A stretch of 64,000 nucleotides of DNA from Phoronis australis (Eukaryota > Phoronida > Phoronidae): NCBI GenBank assembly GCA_002633005.1, contig NMRA01000382.1:319096-383095 (forward strand). Reading direction: 5' to 3'. The translations under genes and the position numbers were made by a program. Below the pieces are notes generated by a model. The model ran no database searches and had not been told where the DNA came from. It was given only the letters and a program-made list of their open reading frames with translations. The stretch's first letter is position 1, and the number at the start of each line of letters is the position of its first letter. This document shows, piece by piece, positions 25,301 to 37,100 of the stretch.

Positions 25301-28300
25301 AACATCTCTGAGGAAATGCGCGTAAGTGGTGCTACTTTACCAAGCTGCTGTGTGAATGTTTGTCGGGCTTGGATTCTCTCCTCATTATCATCACTATCTT
25401 CCACCCTCATCGTCTCCACCATCGTGTAGAGAATATTTAGGGTCACCCTGTAGCAGATACAAAGACAAGTGCTTAGGGTCACCCTGTAACCGTTAGGGAC
25501 ATATCACATTGTGTTAAAATGCGACTAAGTCGAGATCCTTATCTAAGCCTCAAAACTGGGAACTGCTGAAATAACTATGACTTACGAACAAGTCTCAAAA
25601 ATCCCTTTGCCAGGTAAAATTTCTGATTTATGCAATATTTTAAGTCACTTTTCACGAAACAAACCCATCGAAAGTCTGTCTATTAATTGTAATGACATAC
25701 AAATTCAAGGTAGATTCTCTGATAAATATGCTTAAAATATAAAGACATTGGATTAAATGACCAGCCAGAATACTTATGAGTCTTAGAACCAAACAAGATT
25801 CCACCTCTGACCTTCTTGTCAACAATCGTCAAAATTTACAAGCAAAAATATGTGGCTAATTTCCCAATGATTTTAAAGCCATTTTCTTCACATTTCCTGT
25901 CACAATTTTCACCATAACTTTAACATAGATACACAAATATTATGCGGTTTACATTTGTTAGCTTGTCAATTTCCAGGCAATAGACTGAAATACAGCAGTT
26001 TGAAACAAAATCATTTTGAACACCCTGTACACGAAGACCAGAAGAAAGATCTGATGCTCAGAATAAAACTGAACAGTGATATATACCTCAAGTCTGTACT
26101 GTCCGCCAGTGACACAGCTGGTTTTTTAAGAGCCGAAGAGGTAGCCAAGCCATTTCTAAATAAAAAATGTATTTCACGTTTATAGTCATCTAAACAGGGC
26201 CCTCGGTGCCTTGACTTTAGGGTCGAATGCCTGCCTTGTTCCCGTATAAAAATACTCAAAAACATGCAGAATTCCGCTCATCCTGTCCAAAACATTCCCT
26301 TCCATGGATAAAAAAATACCCTCAAGGAAGGTTAGAATCTCTTCTGTAATGTGTTATCTACAGCTACTTGATACTTGAGGCATTGGCGATGAGAAGCGGT
26401 GATTGAGGGGGCTTCTCCCATCCGGAAAATTCACCTGTGCAAAGATATTGGCAATTTTCCCATCAGCTGAGTGAGGGCCTTGCTAAATGACTTCATAATT
26501 CTGACAGACAGTGATTTGTCTGCTTCGCAACACGTAAAGTATCTTGGAATTAAGTTATTGTAGTACAGACTCCAATTTGGTAAATTCTACAACCCTATCA
26601 TTCTTACAAAGGGTGCGACGTGACTGCCCTTCAATGTGTCAGACAACGTGGATTCAGTGGAAGGTGTCAATCAAATAATAAAAATTTGCATCACTACTCA
26701 TTAACTGTGGATAAACCAGTAAAACCTAACAATGGAACATCTATTAAATACTGATGGACATTATCAATTGTCACGAAATGTATTGAAGTACAATGCAACA
26801 AACATCTTGATTCTGACTTCCTTCACAATTTTCAGAATTTCATTGACAAAGCTAGACAAATTTCAAGGAATTCACCAATGACTTCAAGGAAAAGGACGAA
26901 TCTTTGGTGTTGCCCATTTCTAAGCCTATCAGCTGGATTCCTCTCAGCCAATGGACGCACAAGCTTTTCTCACTAAAGCATTTGTTAGGCATGGATTCAA
27001 GGTTACAGCCACCAAAACAGGGCCCTTAAAGCAGACACACAAACCCCAGCAGGAAGGGTTGAATATCTGATTCTCTATCTAGATCTGCCAATGTTGATTC
27101 AGTGTACTCACTCCATCTCCATACACAGCAGCTCCACAAATGCCGTGAACGCTTCCAGCTCGAATAGCAGAAACACATTGTGCCTGGTTATCCTCAATTG
27201 GTCTGTGTCAGTTTCACACTCCCCAAACACACCTAACAAAAGAAAGCATTGGTTTGGTCTGTGTCATTTTCACATTCCCCCAATACACCTAATAAGAAAA
27301 ACCCTTGATTGGACAGCAACTGTTTCACACTCTCTGAACACACTTAAATGAGAGACTATGATATTGCCTTGCGACTAATTCAAATCCCTCACACACCTAA
27401 TAAAAGAAAGCACACTCATTGGTTGATGTCCGAGTCGCACTTAAGATAAAGAATTGATCAAGAAGCTGATATACATACAGTGTATTCATGACATACAAAG
27501 ACTCCGCTTACCTTGTAATAAGTAGAGAGTTCCCTTCACTGCCTTCATGCGCTCTTCATGATCAGCGCTCTCGATGCGGTCAAGGACATGCAAAATGTAG
27601 TCCCTCTGCCTCTCGTCAGAAGCAGTAATCCACCTGTCCCCCTCTGCAGATGAACACAAGTCAGTGAAGGAAATTTTCGTTTTCACTCTATGAGGTGTAC
27701 GGTTATCTTTCAATTATGCAAAATCTGTCGTTTTATTATTTTTTAAAAGATGATTTCTTTACTACAGATAACCGGATTTTCAACAGATGTAGTTTTTGGC
27801 TCTTTTGCGAACAAACTATGTTTTCAACACATTTAATTAGAATACTCAACTTCATCAATAAATTAAGACACAGAAACTTGCATATATATCTGCTGAACTG
27901 AGCTCTCAAGAGCTCCATGACCAATTTCGAAGATTCAAAGATATTGTGCAGAAATTTAAGAATTCAAACACGAGCAGATAAATTTCACCTACGTGATTAA
28001 ACAAAATGACTATTTCTCAGCTTTGTTTCATGGTGTTGTAGATGATTCACGATTCAAAAAAGTTAGTATCGCATTTGAAAAATCTAAGTGGAAATTGAGA
28101 TTATCGGTTTCATAAGGATGTGACCAAAATGGACATTCTGTGGTAATTTTTGAAATTGGACATTGAATCAAGTTTTTCTCTCTCTTTAATGTGCTAGGAA
28201 TGAATTGTGCATTTTTGAAAACTTCATTCCAATAAACTTGAACATGTGAGAAAACGCATGGTTGGCAGTTGTACTAGAGATTGGTATCAAATACCAGAGA

Positions 28301-31300
28301 CACCTGTTGGATGCAGATTTGGGTGTAATGTGCTAAATAGGGGAAAATTAAAGTAAATTTCACACTTAACTAATACTTTTTAATGATAAAGAATTTATTT
28401 TTATGGACAATGATGTCGTAGTTATCGATAATGAAGTCTGTGTTCACAGATAGTTGAACCCTGTTGCAACGGGATCTTTATAACATTCTAACAGAAGCTC
28501 ATTGCAACCTAGAGAAATGACCGTTACAGTTGAATTGGGATTTGTGAAATGGAACCTCGCATGCTCATTGTAAAATAGTTTGACTGTGTTAACAAATGGA
28601 ATGTACATCAAATCCTTGATTGTAAACAGTGTGTAATTATCGTAAAACCTAACAATTTGTAGAAAACACATAGTGTATGGGTGTCGAAAAAGAGGCCCTC
28701 ACTAAAATCGCACAAATAGCAATTTGATTACAAAATAAACTACACAATGTCAAAATTACACAAGTTTCGAAGCACAAAACTGGAGCTAAACATCTGTCAG
28801 TTTTCGACTAAAACCTAACCCAGTATAAATCTCAACAAAATGTCGCACTGTGACAAATCGTCCCAACTGACTGCGCAAGTCCATTGACCAACAAATAGTT
28901 AGCGGGCTATGCGCAATAATGTCACATTTACTATGACTACAGCTCAACATAGCCAATTTCATTATAACAAAACACCTCCGACAACTAAAGTGCCAAAAAT
29001 CTGGCAATAAATTCATCATAATTTGCTTCGCAGAGTTCTTACAAAGTCTGCCAAGCATTTGATTTTGAAAACTTTAAATTGTCAGCTTGTCTAATAGCAT
29101 TAAGTAAGTATTATTCTCAGTGTACCTGATTTGTAGAAAACAGCTTCAAAACAGTCACGGTTTTGTTGAAACTCAATGTGTTCTGTGTAGCTGTAGAGCT
29201 CAGATATCTCTGTGAAGTATGTGTCAGCATCATCATATACAAACTCAAGGTCGGGTGTCTCACTCATGGTCTGCAACACAAAATAAAGAGTCACACTGAA
29301 CCTCATTTTCTGTTAATCTTGGCTTAGGTGACCACGATCTTGCCAGTTCGTGGCAATAATTATCGGTTCGAAAAATACACAGGAGGGTCCCCAGATCACA
29401 TTTGTTTTTGGCCAAAACATGAGCACAAACTTTAAAATTAAGGTGCAAGAAACAAAAGACATTTTGATTCGACGTTTCGGTTAATTCACTATAAACCATT
29501 CTCAAGACAAAAGTTCAAATTACTCAATCAGGCGACACAGGTGGAGAACAGACTGTACAGGTACATGTCAAAATGCATTGTGAGGGGAGAGACCAGAAAT
29601 CAAAACAGTTAGAGCTCAAATGAACCAGTGTAATGTTTGTATTGGCATAGCGCTCAGCATGATTCAACCATATATGCTTAAAGCATCCTTTAAGAGGAGC
29701 CTGAGGGTGGCATTATCCTCCTCTAAGATCTGAATTCTTTATATTGAACAAAGATTTCCACCTGACTGCCAGTCAGGTTCCAAGTTCACGCACCATGGAC
29801 CAGCCTAGGCAATTACAGCGCCCTGAATGCCGCAAGCAAACAGGGGCGATAGTACATCTCCATAAAAATTTAGTCATTCAAAATACAGCAAATAAAATCG
29901 AATGAAACATGCATATATGACAGAGAGTTATAGTTAACACATACCTTGACTATGGATACAATTTAGTCAACATAACTTTAACATATCTATGAAAATCTGA
30001 TCGCGGTTCGGTCGATTTTCTCTTACTGGGTGCTATATTGAGGAAGTTACGTGAAATCACGCATGTTGAACAAAAAGTCCAAAGGACACAAATTTGATAA
30101 ATTTCACTTGAAATCTTCCCGTGCTATTTTGCAAGTGTCACGCACCACGTCACGCCTTCGCTTAGTCTCGCGCTAGCCTTGCCCAACTCACATGACTCAG
30201 TTGAAATATTTTGCGGTTATCGCGTGCACGGTGAAAAAGTTAATGGTGACCAAAAAAGTGGAGTTGGAATTCTTCGTAAAAGTCACCTTAATTTTCATAG
30301 GTATGCTTCATCGAAGATATGTGTAGAAGCAGAAAGGATCACTGAAGAAAGTAAGCACCTTTTAAAGTAATAGTTTTAAGTGTACAACGTATTTTTGACG
30401 AGGTGAAAACTCTTAATCAGTGAGCGGATTTTGCCTGCCGCCCATTTAAAATACACAGGATGAAATTAGTACAGAAACCTATAGGAAGTATTGCAGCCCC
30501 TAACCGGCCAACTAACTCTTGTTGCCTAGGACCAGTCCAGCAGCTGGGAACCACATATTCTTCTTCTTCTTGGTTTAAGTGATCACACTCTCTCCAGAGT
30601 GTTATGTCACTGTATCAACAAAAACGAGAACAACTATAACTGGTTTAAAGGGATACATATACATAGTGGACGTCACTTAAGAGGTCGGTTAACATAGCTA
30701 GATCGTTAACATATAAGGCAGTCAGTAAGCGAGTGCCCCAAATGGAGGCACCCCACTTCAGAAAGGCAGATAGCTTGCTGACAAAGTCAAAGATATCAAG
30801 AGAAGGGACTGATGTAATTGCAGCCCGGCAAAGCTATTCCAGTGAGTCGGCAACTGTTCTAGGAAAGAATGTCTTTTTCCTGTAATTTTTCCTATTTATC
30901 GGAATACTATAATTGGACGACCGTCTGGTACAGATGCTCGAGACAGCAAGATCTGTGATAGAAGCAACATCAGAGTTGATGATCACCGACTACTTTATCT
31001 TTACTTAAATTGTATTTGTAAAACATTTTCAGCCGACAGATTTGACTCGCTCTGTCGCCAAAATCCAAATTATGATCCCATGAAGAAATTTATAGACATG
31101 AATAATACAGCAAAAATAACTGCACGGAAATCAATCAAAACAAATTATTTATGTTAACAGGTTTAATACTAACAGCTGAAACTAGCCCAGGCGACTACCA
31201 ACTGGAGTGGAAGGTGACAATCAGACTCAGCACTCAGAGGACAAGTTGGCGACAATGACCAGTTGTTTGAGCAAGTATGAGGACATCTCCTGCACTAATG

Positions 31301-31432
31301 GATGTGATTACATATTCACATAGTGTTAGTGAGTGAGGATGTCGCAATTACCTCTGAATCCCTCCTTTGACGCCGCAATAATTCACGGAGTTTTGGCAAC
31401 CCAGCCCGCTTGCCAGGCCCCCCAACCTCCAT
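13326..31432 (-). CDS. STRIP1: Striatin-interacting protein (STRIP1/2, FAM40), complete
   Basis: Core subunit of the STRIPAK complex, which links PP2A to striatins and GCK-family kinases and acts in Hippo signalling, cytoskeleton and endosome organisation. Exons: 31352-31432, 29126-29270, 27512-27643, 27112-27232, 26087-26155, 25341-25447, 24814-24941, 24243-24416, 22834-23003, 22280-22409, 21555-21626, 21088-21162, 20424-20521, 19700-19826, 19080-19180, 18384-18450, 16459-16563, 14509-14713, 13326-13576. These sum to 2358 nt (785 aa); vertebrate STRIP1 has about 837, the difference being a shorter N-terminus. Family landmarks in order: [11 protein letters not shown] and SELYSYTE (about 32-55), [13 protein letters not shown] (about 170-182), [10 protein letters not shown] (about 227-236), [14 protein letters not shown] (about 298-311), LPSLPQYM (about 461-468), [17 protein letters not shown] (about 484-501), [15 protein letters not shown], and near-vertebrate identity through [19 protein letters not shown] (about 663-681). 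An in-frame TAG lies four codons before the ATG. STRIP1 and STRIP2 split in vertebrates, so the symbol means 'orthologue of the pair'. Confidence 0.95.
14105..14508 (-). repeat. Minisatellite built from an exon 18/intron boundary
   Basis: Seven degenerate units of about 55-60 bp follow STRIP exon 18 directly. In plus orientation each has a core like TCACCATTTCCAAAGGCCCA, matching the real exon end ACCGTTTCCAAAGGCCCAGT. Read on the coding (minus) strand, many units carry ATGGTGA, a good 5' splice site. Units begin near 14105, 14161, 14221, 14280, 14340, 14394 and 14449. Confidence 0.8.
14509..14713 (-). CDS. STRIP1: STRIP exon 18 (most conserved segment)
   Basis: Encodes residues 635-702, starting [18 protein letters not shown] and ending in NDDWAFGN, almost identical to vertebrate STRIP1. 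Its donor is AAACG|GTAAGC. The bases around this donor are copied, diverged, about seven times into the intron immediately downstream (see findings). Confidence 0.95.
15085..15560. repeat. Two direct copies of a 160-bp sequence
   Basis: About 160 bp starting near 15090 (ATAACCAAAACAAAGTGAAC) recurs near 15400 with few changes, about 310 bp apart. Both end in CTATCTAAAGTGGTAGTTTG. The copies lie in STRIP intron 17 and look like part of a duplicated dispersed element. Flanking sequence to about 16130 has further partial self-similarity (CCGCCATCTT near 15750 and 15920). Confidence 0.65.
16046..16089. repeat. Perfect inverted repeat (hairpin)
   Basis: ATCGGATACAAAATGGC at 16046-16062 pairs perfectly with GCCATTTTGTATCCGAT at 16073-16089 across a 10-base loop. 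It lies in STRIP intron 17 and is probably part of a mobile-element remnant. Confidence 0.85.
16590..16844 (-). CDS. Unassigned open segment inside STRIP intron 16
   Basis: An open minus-strand frame just upstream of the STRIP exon 17 acceptor. It reads in part [20 protein letters not shown] then [11 protein letters not shown] pyrimidine-rich CTTACTTCCTCTCATAG acceptor lies inside it at about 16812-16828. Its phase does not join the other open segment at 17848-18010. It could be part of a nested gene or chance; see the STING-like finding. Confidence 0.25.
17848..18010 (-). CDS. Unassigned open segment inside STRIP intron 16, weakly STING-like
   Basis: An open minus-strand segment ending in a strong donor (CTTG|GTAAGT). 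It reads in part [16 protein letters not shown] and [19 protein letters not shown]. The DYAVPL part resembles the EYATPL ligand-lid motif of STING. The 5' border is unclear: AG dinucleotides precede it, but none has a strong pyrimidine tract. It is on the same strand as STRIP but its phase does not fit STRIP splicing. Confidence 0.25.
19304..19698. mobile_element. Non-autonomous TIR element at a STRIP splice donor
   Basis: Terminal inverted repeats CCATAGATTATAG (19309-19321) and CTATAATCTATGG (19681-19693) are bounded by a 5-bp direct repeat TCTTA (19304-19308 and 19694-19698). This is the signature of a small DNA transposon. No transposase is encoded in the roughly 385-bp body. The right-hand TCTTA is itself part of the GTAAGA donor of STRIP exon 14. 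Confidence 0.8.
20578..20725. repeat. 37-bp minisatellite, four units
   Basis: Four nearly identical tandem copies of a unit starting GTGATATAAAGGTGAGGCAG lie in STRIP intron 12. Only single-base differences are visible, so the array is young. Confidence 0.9.
22440..22560. repeat. GGT/GAT-rich low-complexity tract
   Basis: An imperfect triplet-like G/T-rich tract immediately upstream (on the coding strand) of STRIP exon 10. On the minus strand it is C/A/T-rich and may act as part of the extended pyrimidine tract for the exon 10 acceptor. The proline-rich frame through it is a composition effect. Confidence 0.6.
23845..23914 (-). repeat. tRNA-derived SINE-like sequence
   Basis: On the minus strand an A-box-like TAGCTCTATCTCAGTGATAA is followed at tRNA spacing by a B box GGTTCAATTCC (23853-23863). 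No full cloverleaf pairs, so I read it as a SINE head in STRIP intron 8. Confidence 0.5.
24660..24801. repeat. 30-bp minisatellite next to STRIP exon 7
   Basis: About five units of roughly 30 bp (minus-strand GTGATTGGTGGGTTGTAGAA, then ATATCCACCTC) start 12 bases after the exon 7 donor at 24812-24813. One unit is shortened to about 21 bp. Confidence 0.8.
27233..27417 (-). repeat. Minisatellite copying the exon 4 3' splice site
   Basis: Upstream of STRIP exon 4 there are three diverged copies (about 27248-27304, 27305-27360, 27361-27417) of the 27197-27247 segment. That segment spans the first 35 bases of the exon, the AG and the pyrimidine tract. Copies 1 and 3 keep an intact TTATTAG|GTGT acceptor on the coding strand. 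Confidence 0.8.
30770..30990 (-). mobile_element. Decayed LINE reverse-transcriptase C-terminus
   Basis: Minus-strand translation gives [19 protein letters not shown] followed by [11 protein letters not shown], a stop, and then [18 protein letters not shown]. This matches the layout usual at the end of CR1/L2/Jockey-like ORF2 (Thr-Arg, a basic stretch, Ser-Phe-Phe-Pro-Arg-Thr, Asp-Trp-Asn-x-Leu-Pro, then Ser-x-Phe-Lys). The in-frame stop and the missing Trp show it is dead. It lies in STRIP intron 1. Confidence 0.7.
31352..31432 (-). CDS. STRIP1: STRIP exon 1 (start)
   Basis: The ATG at 31430-31432 is followed by 27 codons beginning [12 protein letters not shown] and ending RRQRRDSE, where vertebrate STRIP1 reads NRNQRKDSE. 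The donor is GAG|GTAATT. An in-frame stop (TAG) lies upstream, so the start is well supported. The long proline-rich N-terminus of vertebrate STRIP1 is absent. Confidence 0.85.
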
Positions 31433-32879
31433 CTTGAATTTCTAAACAGTGACTGTATGAAGCGCCCTCTTTTAAGAAACAATGTTCTCACACTCAACGC
31501 TTTATGATTCTGGGCTTGGCCGCTGACCCATGACGTATCGTTTTACAACTAAATACATGTAAGCTTATGTGATGTAAGATTTAACTGGGAGAATGTTTTG
31601 CATGGATGAAGTCAAAATAATGATAAAAAGATATGCAAAAGCCGTACTGGAAATCAGTAAGGGCAAATTGAAACACGAAATAGGAAATCGTCTTAATTAA
31701 TGAGGAAATTTCCAAGCCCTGATGACTGAATGTACGGGTATCAGATATCAAAGCCAAACACTTCTGCTTTTGATAATTTTTTGTCCCCTTTCTCGTAACT
31801 TGTCTCTGTTCCACACTATTTTCAAGCGATTGTCGTTCACTTCCTCGAAATGTCGTTTGGCAGTTATAGTTCCGACCAGACATTCGATAGTCTTCCAACA
31901 GTGCCACCGAGTGCGCAGGGCCTGCACCGTGACACACTGGCCGGTCTTGCCATCTGGTGACTGCTCTAAAATTATTTACCGAGGGTGCACGTTTAACTAG
32001 CCCATGCCCATGCGCTCATTTCCTGAGATGAGGTGCAGCTGCCCATGCGAATCATTTGAAACCGTAAATTCAAACCCCGCAAGTGATGTTCCGTCAATCG
32101 ATATAGCCTATAGGCTAGTATAAGTTGGCCTTCAGTAGCAGTCACTGAGGAATTTATGGCAGACTTTCATAGCGTCTATAGGCGAAGGACGACTGCATAA
32201 CCACACTTTTGGATAGGATATGGTTCCCGCCGGGCGTCTACACTGTAGTTTTCAATGGTTACTAATTTTTCAAGTTTTGGTAGGATGGACCTACGAGTAA
32301 TGAAAAAAGGGCACGGTAACCCTCAACAATAAGTTGAAATCTAGACTAGATTTAGAAATCGTAGGCGTGACAAGTTGCCTGGAGTTTACGCCGAACTCAG
32401 ATTTTTATAATTTTTTATTATCAAATTCTGAAAATACTTTTACAGGATAATTAATCCAAAAATAACAGGAGGCATTAATGACGTAATGGCTTCACCAATC
32501 AACAGGTTTGTCAAATCAAGACGCAATTTGAGAATGACTTGTAAGGTTGCTTGTGAAATTACAATACACGTGCGAGAACTCATGCTGAAGGAGCCATTCA
32601 ACACCTAATGAGTTGGGTACTACCGATGTTAAAAAATATGTACGAAATAATCAAACAATCCGTGGGACGAAATCACGTCCACGAAATGTTGCTTTTATTC
32701 AAGCGAATTGTTGGACAGTTTGTCTTTTAATCAAACTTGTCAATTCACTCTCATTTCCTCTTTTCCAAGTGCTAGGACACCACTAGCAACACCGAAGGGC
32801 AAATTGCACCATGTTCCAATCCCTTACCCTGCAAACATAAGGGAATGTTTCCAAAGGAAGAAAATAAACAACTCCACTT
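31433..32879. other. Spacer between STRIP start and UBA1 end
   Basis: About 1.4 kb between two genes on the same strand. It must hold the STRIP promoter and 5' UTR. I see no TATA box and no coding exon with homology. Confidence 0.5.
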
Positions 32880-33308
32880 TCGACATATAATCCAATTTAT
32901 TACAATAAACATCACATGAGTATGCAGCACTTCATAGTCCACTCTACATTGCTTTGCCTTAGGTAAATTATATAATATAAAGAAAAAAAAAAAAAACGAA
33001 GATCTAAAGAATTCTTGGTTCCCATAACAGTGATTCGCCACATTGCCCATCCTGTATACTTGGGCATCGAGATCGTTTGTCTTGACATTGTCTAAAGGAT
33101 CTTTACAACAATGCAAATGACTTCGATTACAATTTTTTTGTCCTAAGGAAGGAAAACGTTCTCAAAATCACTTTGCGCACTTAAAATCTTTAAACGAGAA
33201 AATCTTGGAAAATAACTAAATTTTTGTGCAGGTGACAGGTTCTCGAAACCAAGATGGAATCACATCGGAGTTGAATACGTGACGACCACCAGAGGGAGTT
33301 ATGCATCT
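32880..33308 (-). other. UBA1: UBA1 3' UTR
   Basis: From the UBA1 stop codon to a minus-strand AATAAA at 32896-32901. A T-rich (A-rich on plus) run at about 32980-32996 lies inside. Confidence 0.65.
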
Positions 33309-34181
33309 TTACCGGAGCGTGTATCTGACGTAGGGCACATCAACTTCCTCTCCATCTTTGTCATTGCAACAAAGCTCAAATACGAGAGCTCGAACGTGAG
33401 GCGGAATCTTTTTCTTTGACACTTTTTTGACAACCTCGGACATGCTGGGAGAAAAAGACAAACACATTCAGTGTCTACACACAGTACAACAGTCAGACCC
33501 TGTCAAACGTGACACAGTTACACCAGAATTCTTTAACAATGAGATCGAAATCAATATTCATGGCAATAAACAACAATTTTAGCTAAAACTTAATGCATGT
33601 CAGTGTGCCTAGCTGTCACTAGACCTTTTTCTAGATAAGAAATAAGATAGATTTTTATCCGCTATCCCTTGACATCAAGGTGTAAACCTGCTGCCGCACA
33701 GCAGGCATCTGCTTGAGGTGTGTAAGACATCCTGCTGGGTTATTTACCGTATGAAAGAATACAAAATAAGGTGGCACTTTTTCCTAGTTCTCTGCTTAAG
33801 TTGGAAGACTCTCACTTGACCTATTTAGGTCACAGATAAAGATTTTGACAAAATTTTGCCAGAAATGACACGAATTGGTATGATGAATCGCACGACAAAC
33901 TGGTCAACACTGCTTCCCACAGAGGTCCTCACAATTTCCAGGACAGAAAGACCTGATGGAGAGATGTAGCGACCGAGAGACTTTGGCTCAGCAAGCTACC
34001 CACATTTCAAGTGACTTTGAACAATCTCCAAGGTCAGCATAATGAACGTAAAAAGTCAAAACTCAACACGATCAACTTACTTCAGAGGAAGTCGCTCTTT
34101 TAGTTTAGCCGCACCCGTAAAGAACGAGTAGAGCATACAGACGCCGTGAGACAACATGGTGATTTCCAGCCCATGCTTTTC
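33309..34181 (-). CDS. UBA1: UBA1 exons 25-26, end of the ubiquitin-fold domain
   Basis: Exon 25 (34081-34181) has [17 protein letters not shown]. Exon 26 (33309-33444) has [19 protein letters not shown], the [20 protein letters not shown] end and a TAA at 33309-33311. This domain recruits E2 enzymes. The exon join splits an Asn codon. Confidence 0.95.
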
Positions 34182-37100
34182 CTGAAATGAACAACAAAGA
34201 GAAGTTAGTGAAACGCACAATGAAACCCTACACAATGTGTTACGTAGATGGTCAACAACAGACGACTGCCCCTTATGCAGCACAAACAGACAGCACAAAC
34301 TGGCACTTTTCAGCCCTATTGAGGCACCGTGAATACAAGCTAACTGTGGCTCCACCTATCGTGAACCGCATGTCCTGTCGGGAACCACGTACACTTTAGT
34401 GCTTCAAAATTTATCTTCTTTCACAAATACTAATTTCTGATAAGCACAACCTAACGGTAATGAAATTGACCACGAGATGTTCAGCTTTGCAAAGAATTGA
34501 CAGCTCACTATTGCTTGAGACAAGCTGTCTTGCCACGGCGGGTCATTTTATTGACTCAAGAAACAATGCCCTATTATCTTTTTCTAAGCTCAAAAGCAAC
34601 TTATCATTTCAATTGGGAGAAACTGAGACAAGCACCTGAATCAAGCTTTTTATTTTCCTACCTCAAAATGTTTCAAGAACTTCTCCAAAGACATTTCTCC
34701 TTCAACTTCAAAGCGATCCCAGAGAGTGAACTCATTGTCATAGTACTGCAAGAAACAACAAATCAAATCAAATCTTAACAGCCCACTTCTAACAACTGAC
34801 AGATCGCAAGCTCCACTACCTTACGAAAAGTCGACAAACAAACAATACGATTTACCCGGCAACATGATGTTTGTTGGAAAAAATGGTGGCTTAGAACGAA
34901 GGTGTGTCAAGAATTGTGCACTCTGATTCGTCAGTTAAGCCGTCACTCAAAATACTGGCGATAGGTCAATTTGCACGTCAACTGCATTAAAGAAAAAATT
35001 CAAAATTGGCATCAACACTTTCTTATGTTTAAAGAACAACTCTGACGCTTTTACAGAAATCTCAAAGAAAAAGGAGTCAGCCTGATTAAAAGTACATCCA
35101 CATCTGGGACTGAAATACAGTACGAGACAAAAGTATTCAGATAAAATGACCCTGAATTCCCCGATATGATGACTGGGCACAACCTGAAGTCATTGTCAGA
35201 AGAGTCCTCCTTGGTGACCGGAGAAAGAAGAGGAATGAACGATAAAGTTGGCTTAACCATTCTGCAACTAGAATTTTGTCACAATAACAGTTCCAATAAC
35301 AGTTATTACCAGTCATTTCTGCTGTTCATAAAATTAGCCGTCATGATGGGGAAACGGTATTTTGTTTGATTACTTTTGTCTTGTACTGTAGCTGCATTGT
35401 TTGATTACTTTTGTCTTGTACTGTAGCTGTATTGTTCGATTACTTTTGTCTTGTACTGTAGCTGTATTGTTTGATTACTTTTGTCTCGTACTGTAGCTGT
35501 ATTGTTTGATAACTTTTGTCTTGTACTGTACATTTAACTCATTGGACTGTACTAAAACTCTAAAACTGACTGTGACACAGAAACTGTAGTCACAGTAAAT
35601 ATTAGACAGAATTCCAAACAAATATCTAAAAGCAGAGGCTTTAAGTGGATTCGCTGGAATTGGACCAGATTCTTGTAGTTTTAAAATGAGGAGCAATTAT
35701 AATATCTAGTTTTGCACATCCATCATTTGTCAGACCTTTTATTCGAAAACAACTGTTGACTTTTGCAGTGAAAGACCCGCTGTAGACGATTTGCAAACTT
35801 CACATGCATCCATTCAACAGTGATTTTATCCCACTGATTGACTGAGAGTCATTTTTGAACACAAGATTTATCACATTTTCTTACCTTGGTTTTGGGTGCT
35901 GGGATTGGCTCTGAAAACCCGAAGAATGGCAGCGCCAGGTTGACAAACCCATTCTTGTAAGACTCCAATTTCTTGTGTCCTTGTATGAGCTATAGAGAAC
36001 AAAGTGCAATTAGGACACTGGAGTGAAAAGGAACCAAACTGTAGTCAATGAAATACCAAAAGTCAAGGAAGACAACAACGACATTTGTCACTTTCTTTAC
36101 TCACTATCTAAATATCTCCAAATCAAAATGACTGCAATTGCATTCATGTCCCACAGAAAACTAATTATGTCAAGTTGAAGTCGGGAATCTTAAATTTGAA
36201 GCAATCTAAAAGTCCCTGTCATCAGCAGTGTTATCGTAATGTGATTAGTAATGCTAACTCGCCACGCAAAAGATACGAGCCAAAACATGGACCGAACCAG
36301 TTTTGATAGACAGCACTGTGAGTTTAATATATCACACATTGCGCACGATGTTCAACATAGGATACAACACCCAGGGTGAGTTCAGGGAAAATAGTATCTC
36401 ACAAGTTTGGGAGATCATGCAAATGTTCACAGGATATCACCCAGCAATACAAGTGAAGCATGTCATCTGAATAGCCTTGATGAGTAACTAGCGTCACAGA
36501 ACAAACACCTTTTGACTCCAGCTTACCTTGTACATCTCTAAACACACCAGTCCTGTGACAAGCGAAGTCGTGGTGGCGATGGCCGGAATGATTTTACCAG
36601 CTATTAGTTTACTCTGAAAGGGGAACGAAACAGAATTACAAAAAATATAAAGAGAGAGGGCTAAACAAGTTTTAGATGTACTTTCTAGACTCAGTATTTA
36701 ATCACCAAATTCAATTTTTTTGACATTTCCTGCTCTAAGTAGAAGTGTCAATAATTCTGTGCTTGAATGTATTACGGTTTAAAACGCAGATTAGTGTCGA
36801 ATTCAAATTCGAATTAAATGACCCAAAATTTTCAGAGTAAAAACTCAAGATTTCAAGCAAAAATTACATTTTTAGTCGACTCCAGCTTACATGTTTCATG
36901 TTGGGGTCATCAAGTACAAACTAAGATTAGTGTCACTTACATAAACCATAATGTGCTAGAGCACAATATAATAGACACTTATATTGACTTCACACAAATG
37001 TAGAGCAGAAGACACTATTTACAGCTCCACATACCCATGACACGAACCTTACGTTCCATAACATTCAAGCTCATCTCAAGGATCACATTGATTCAACGTT

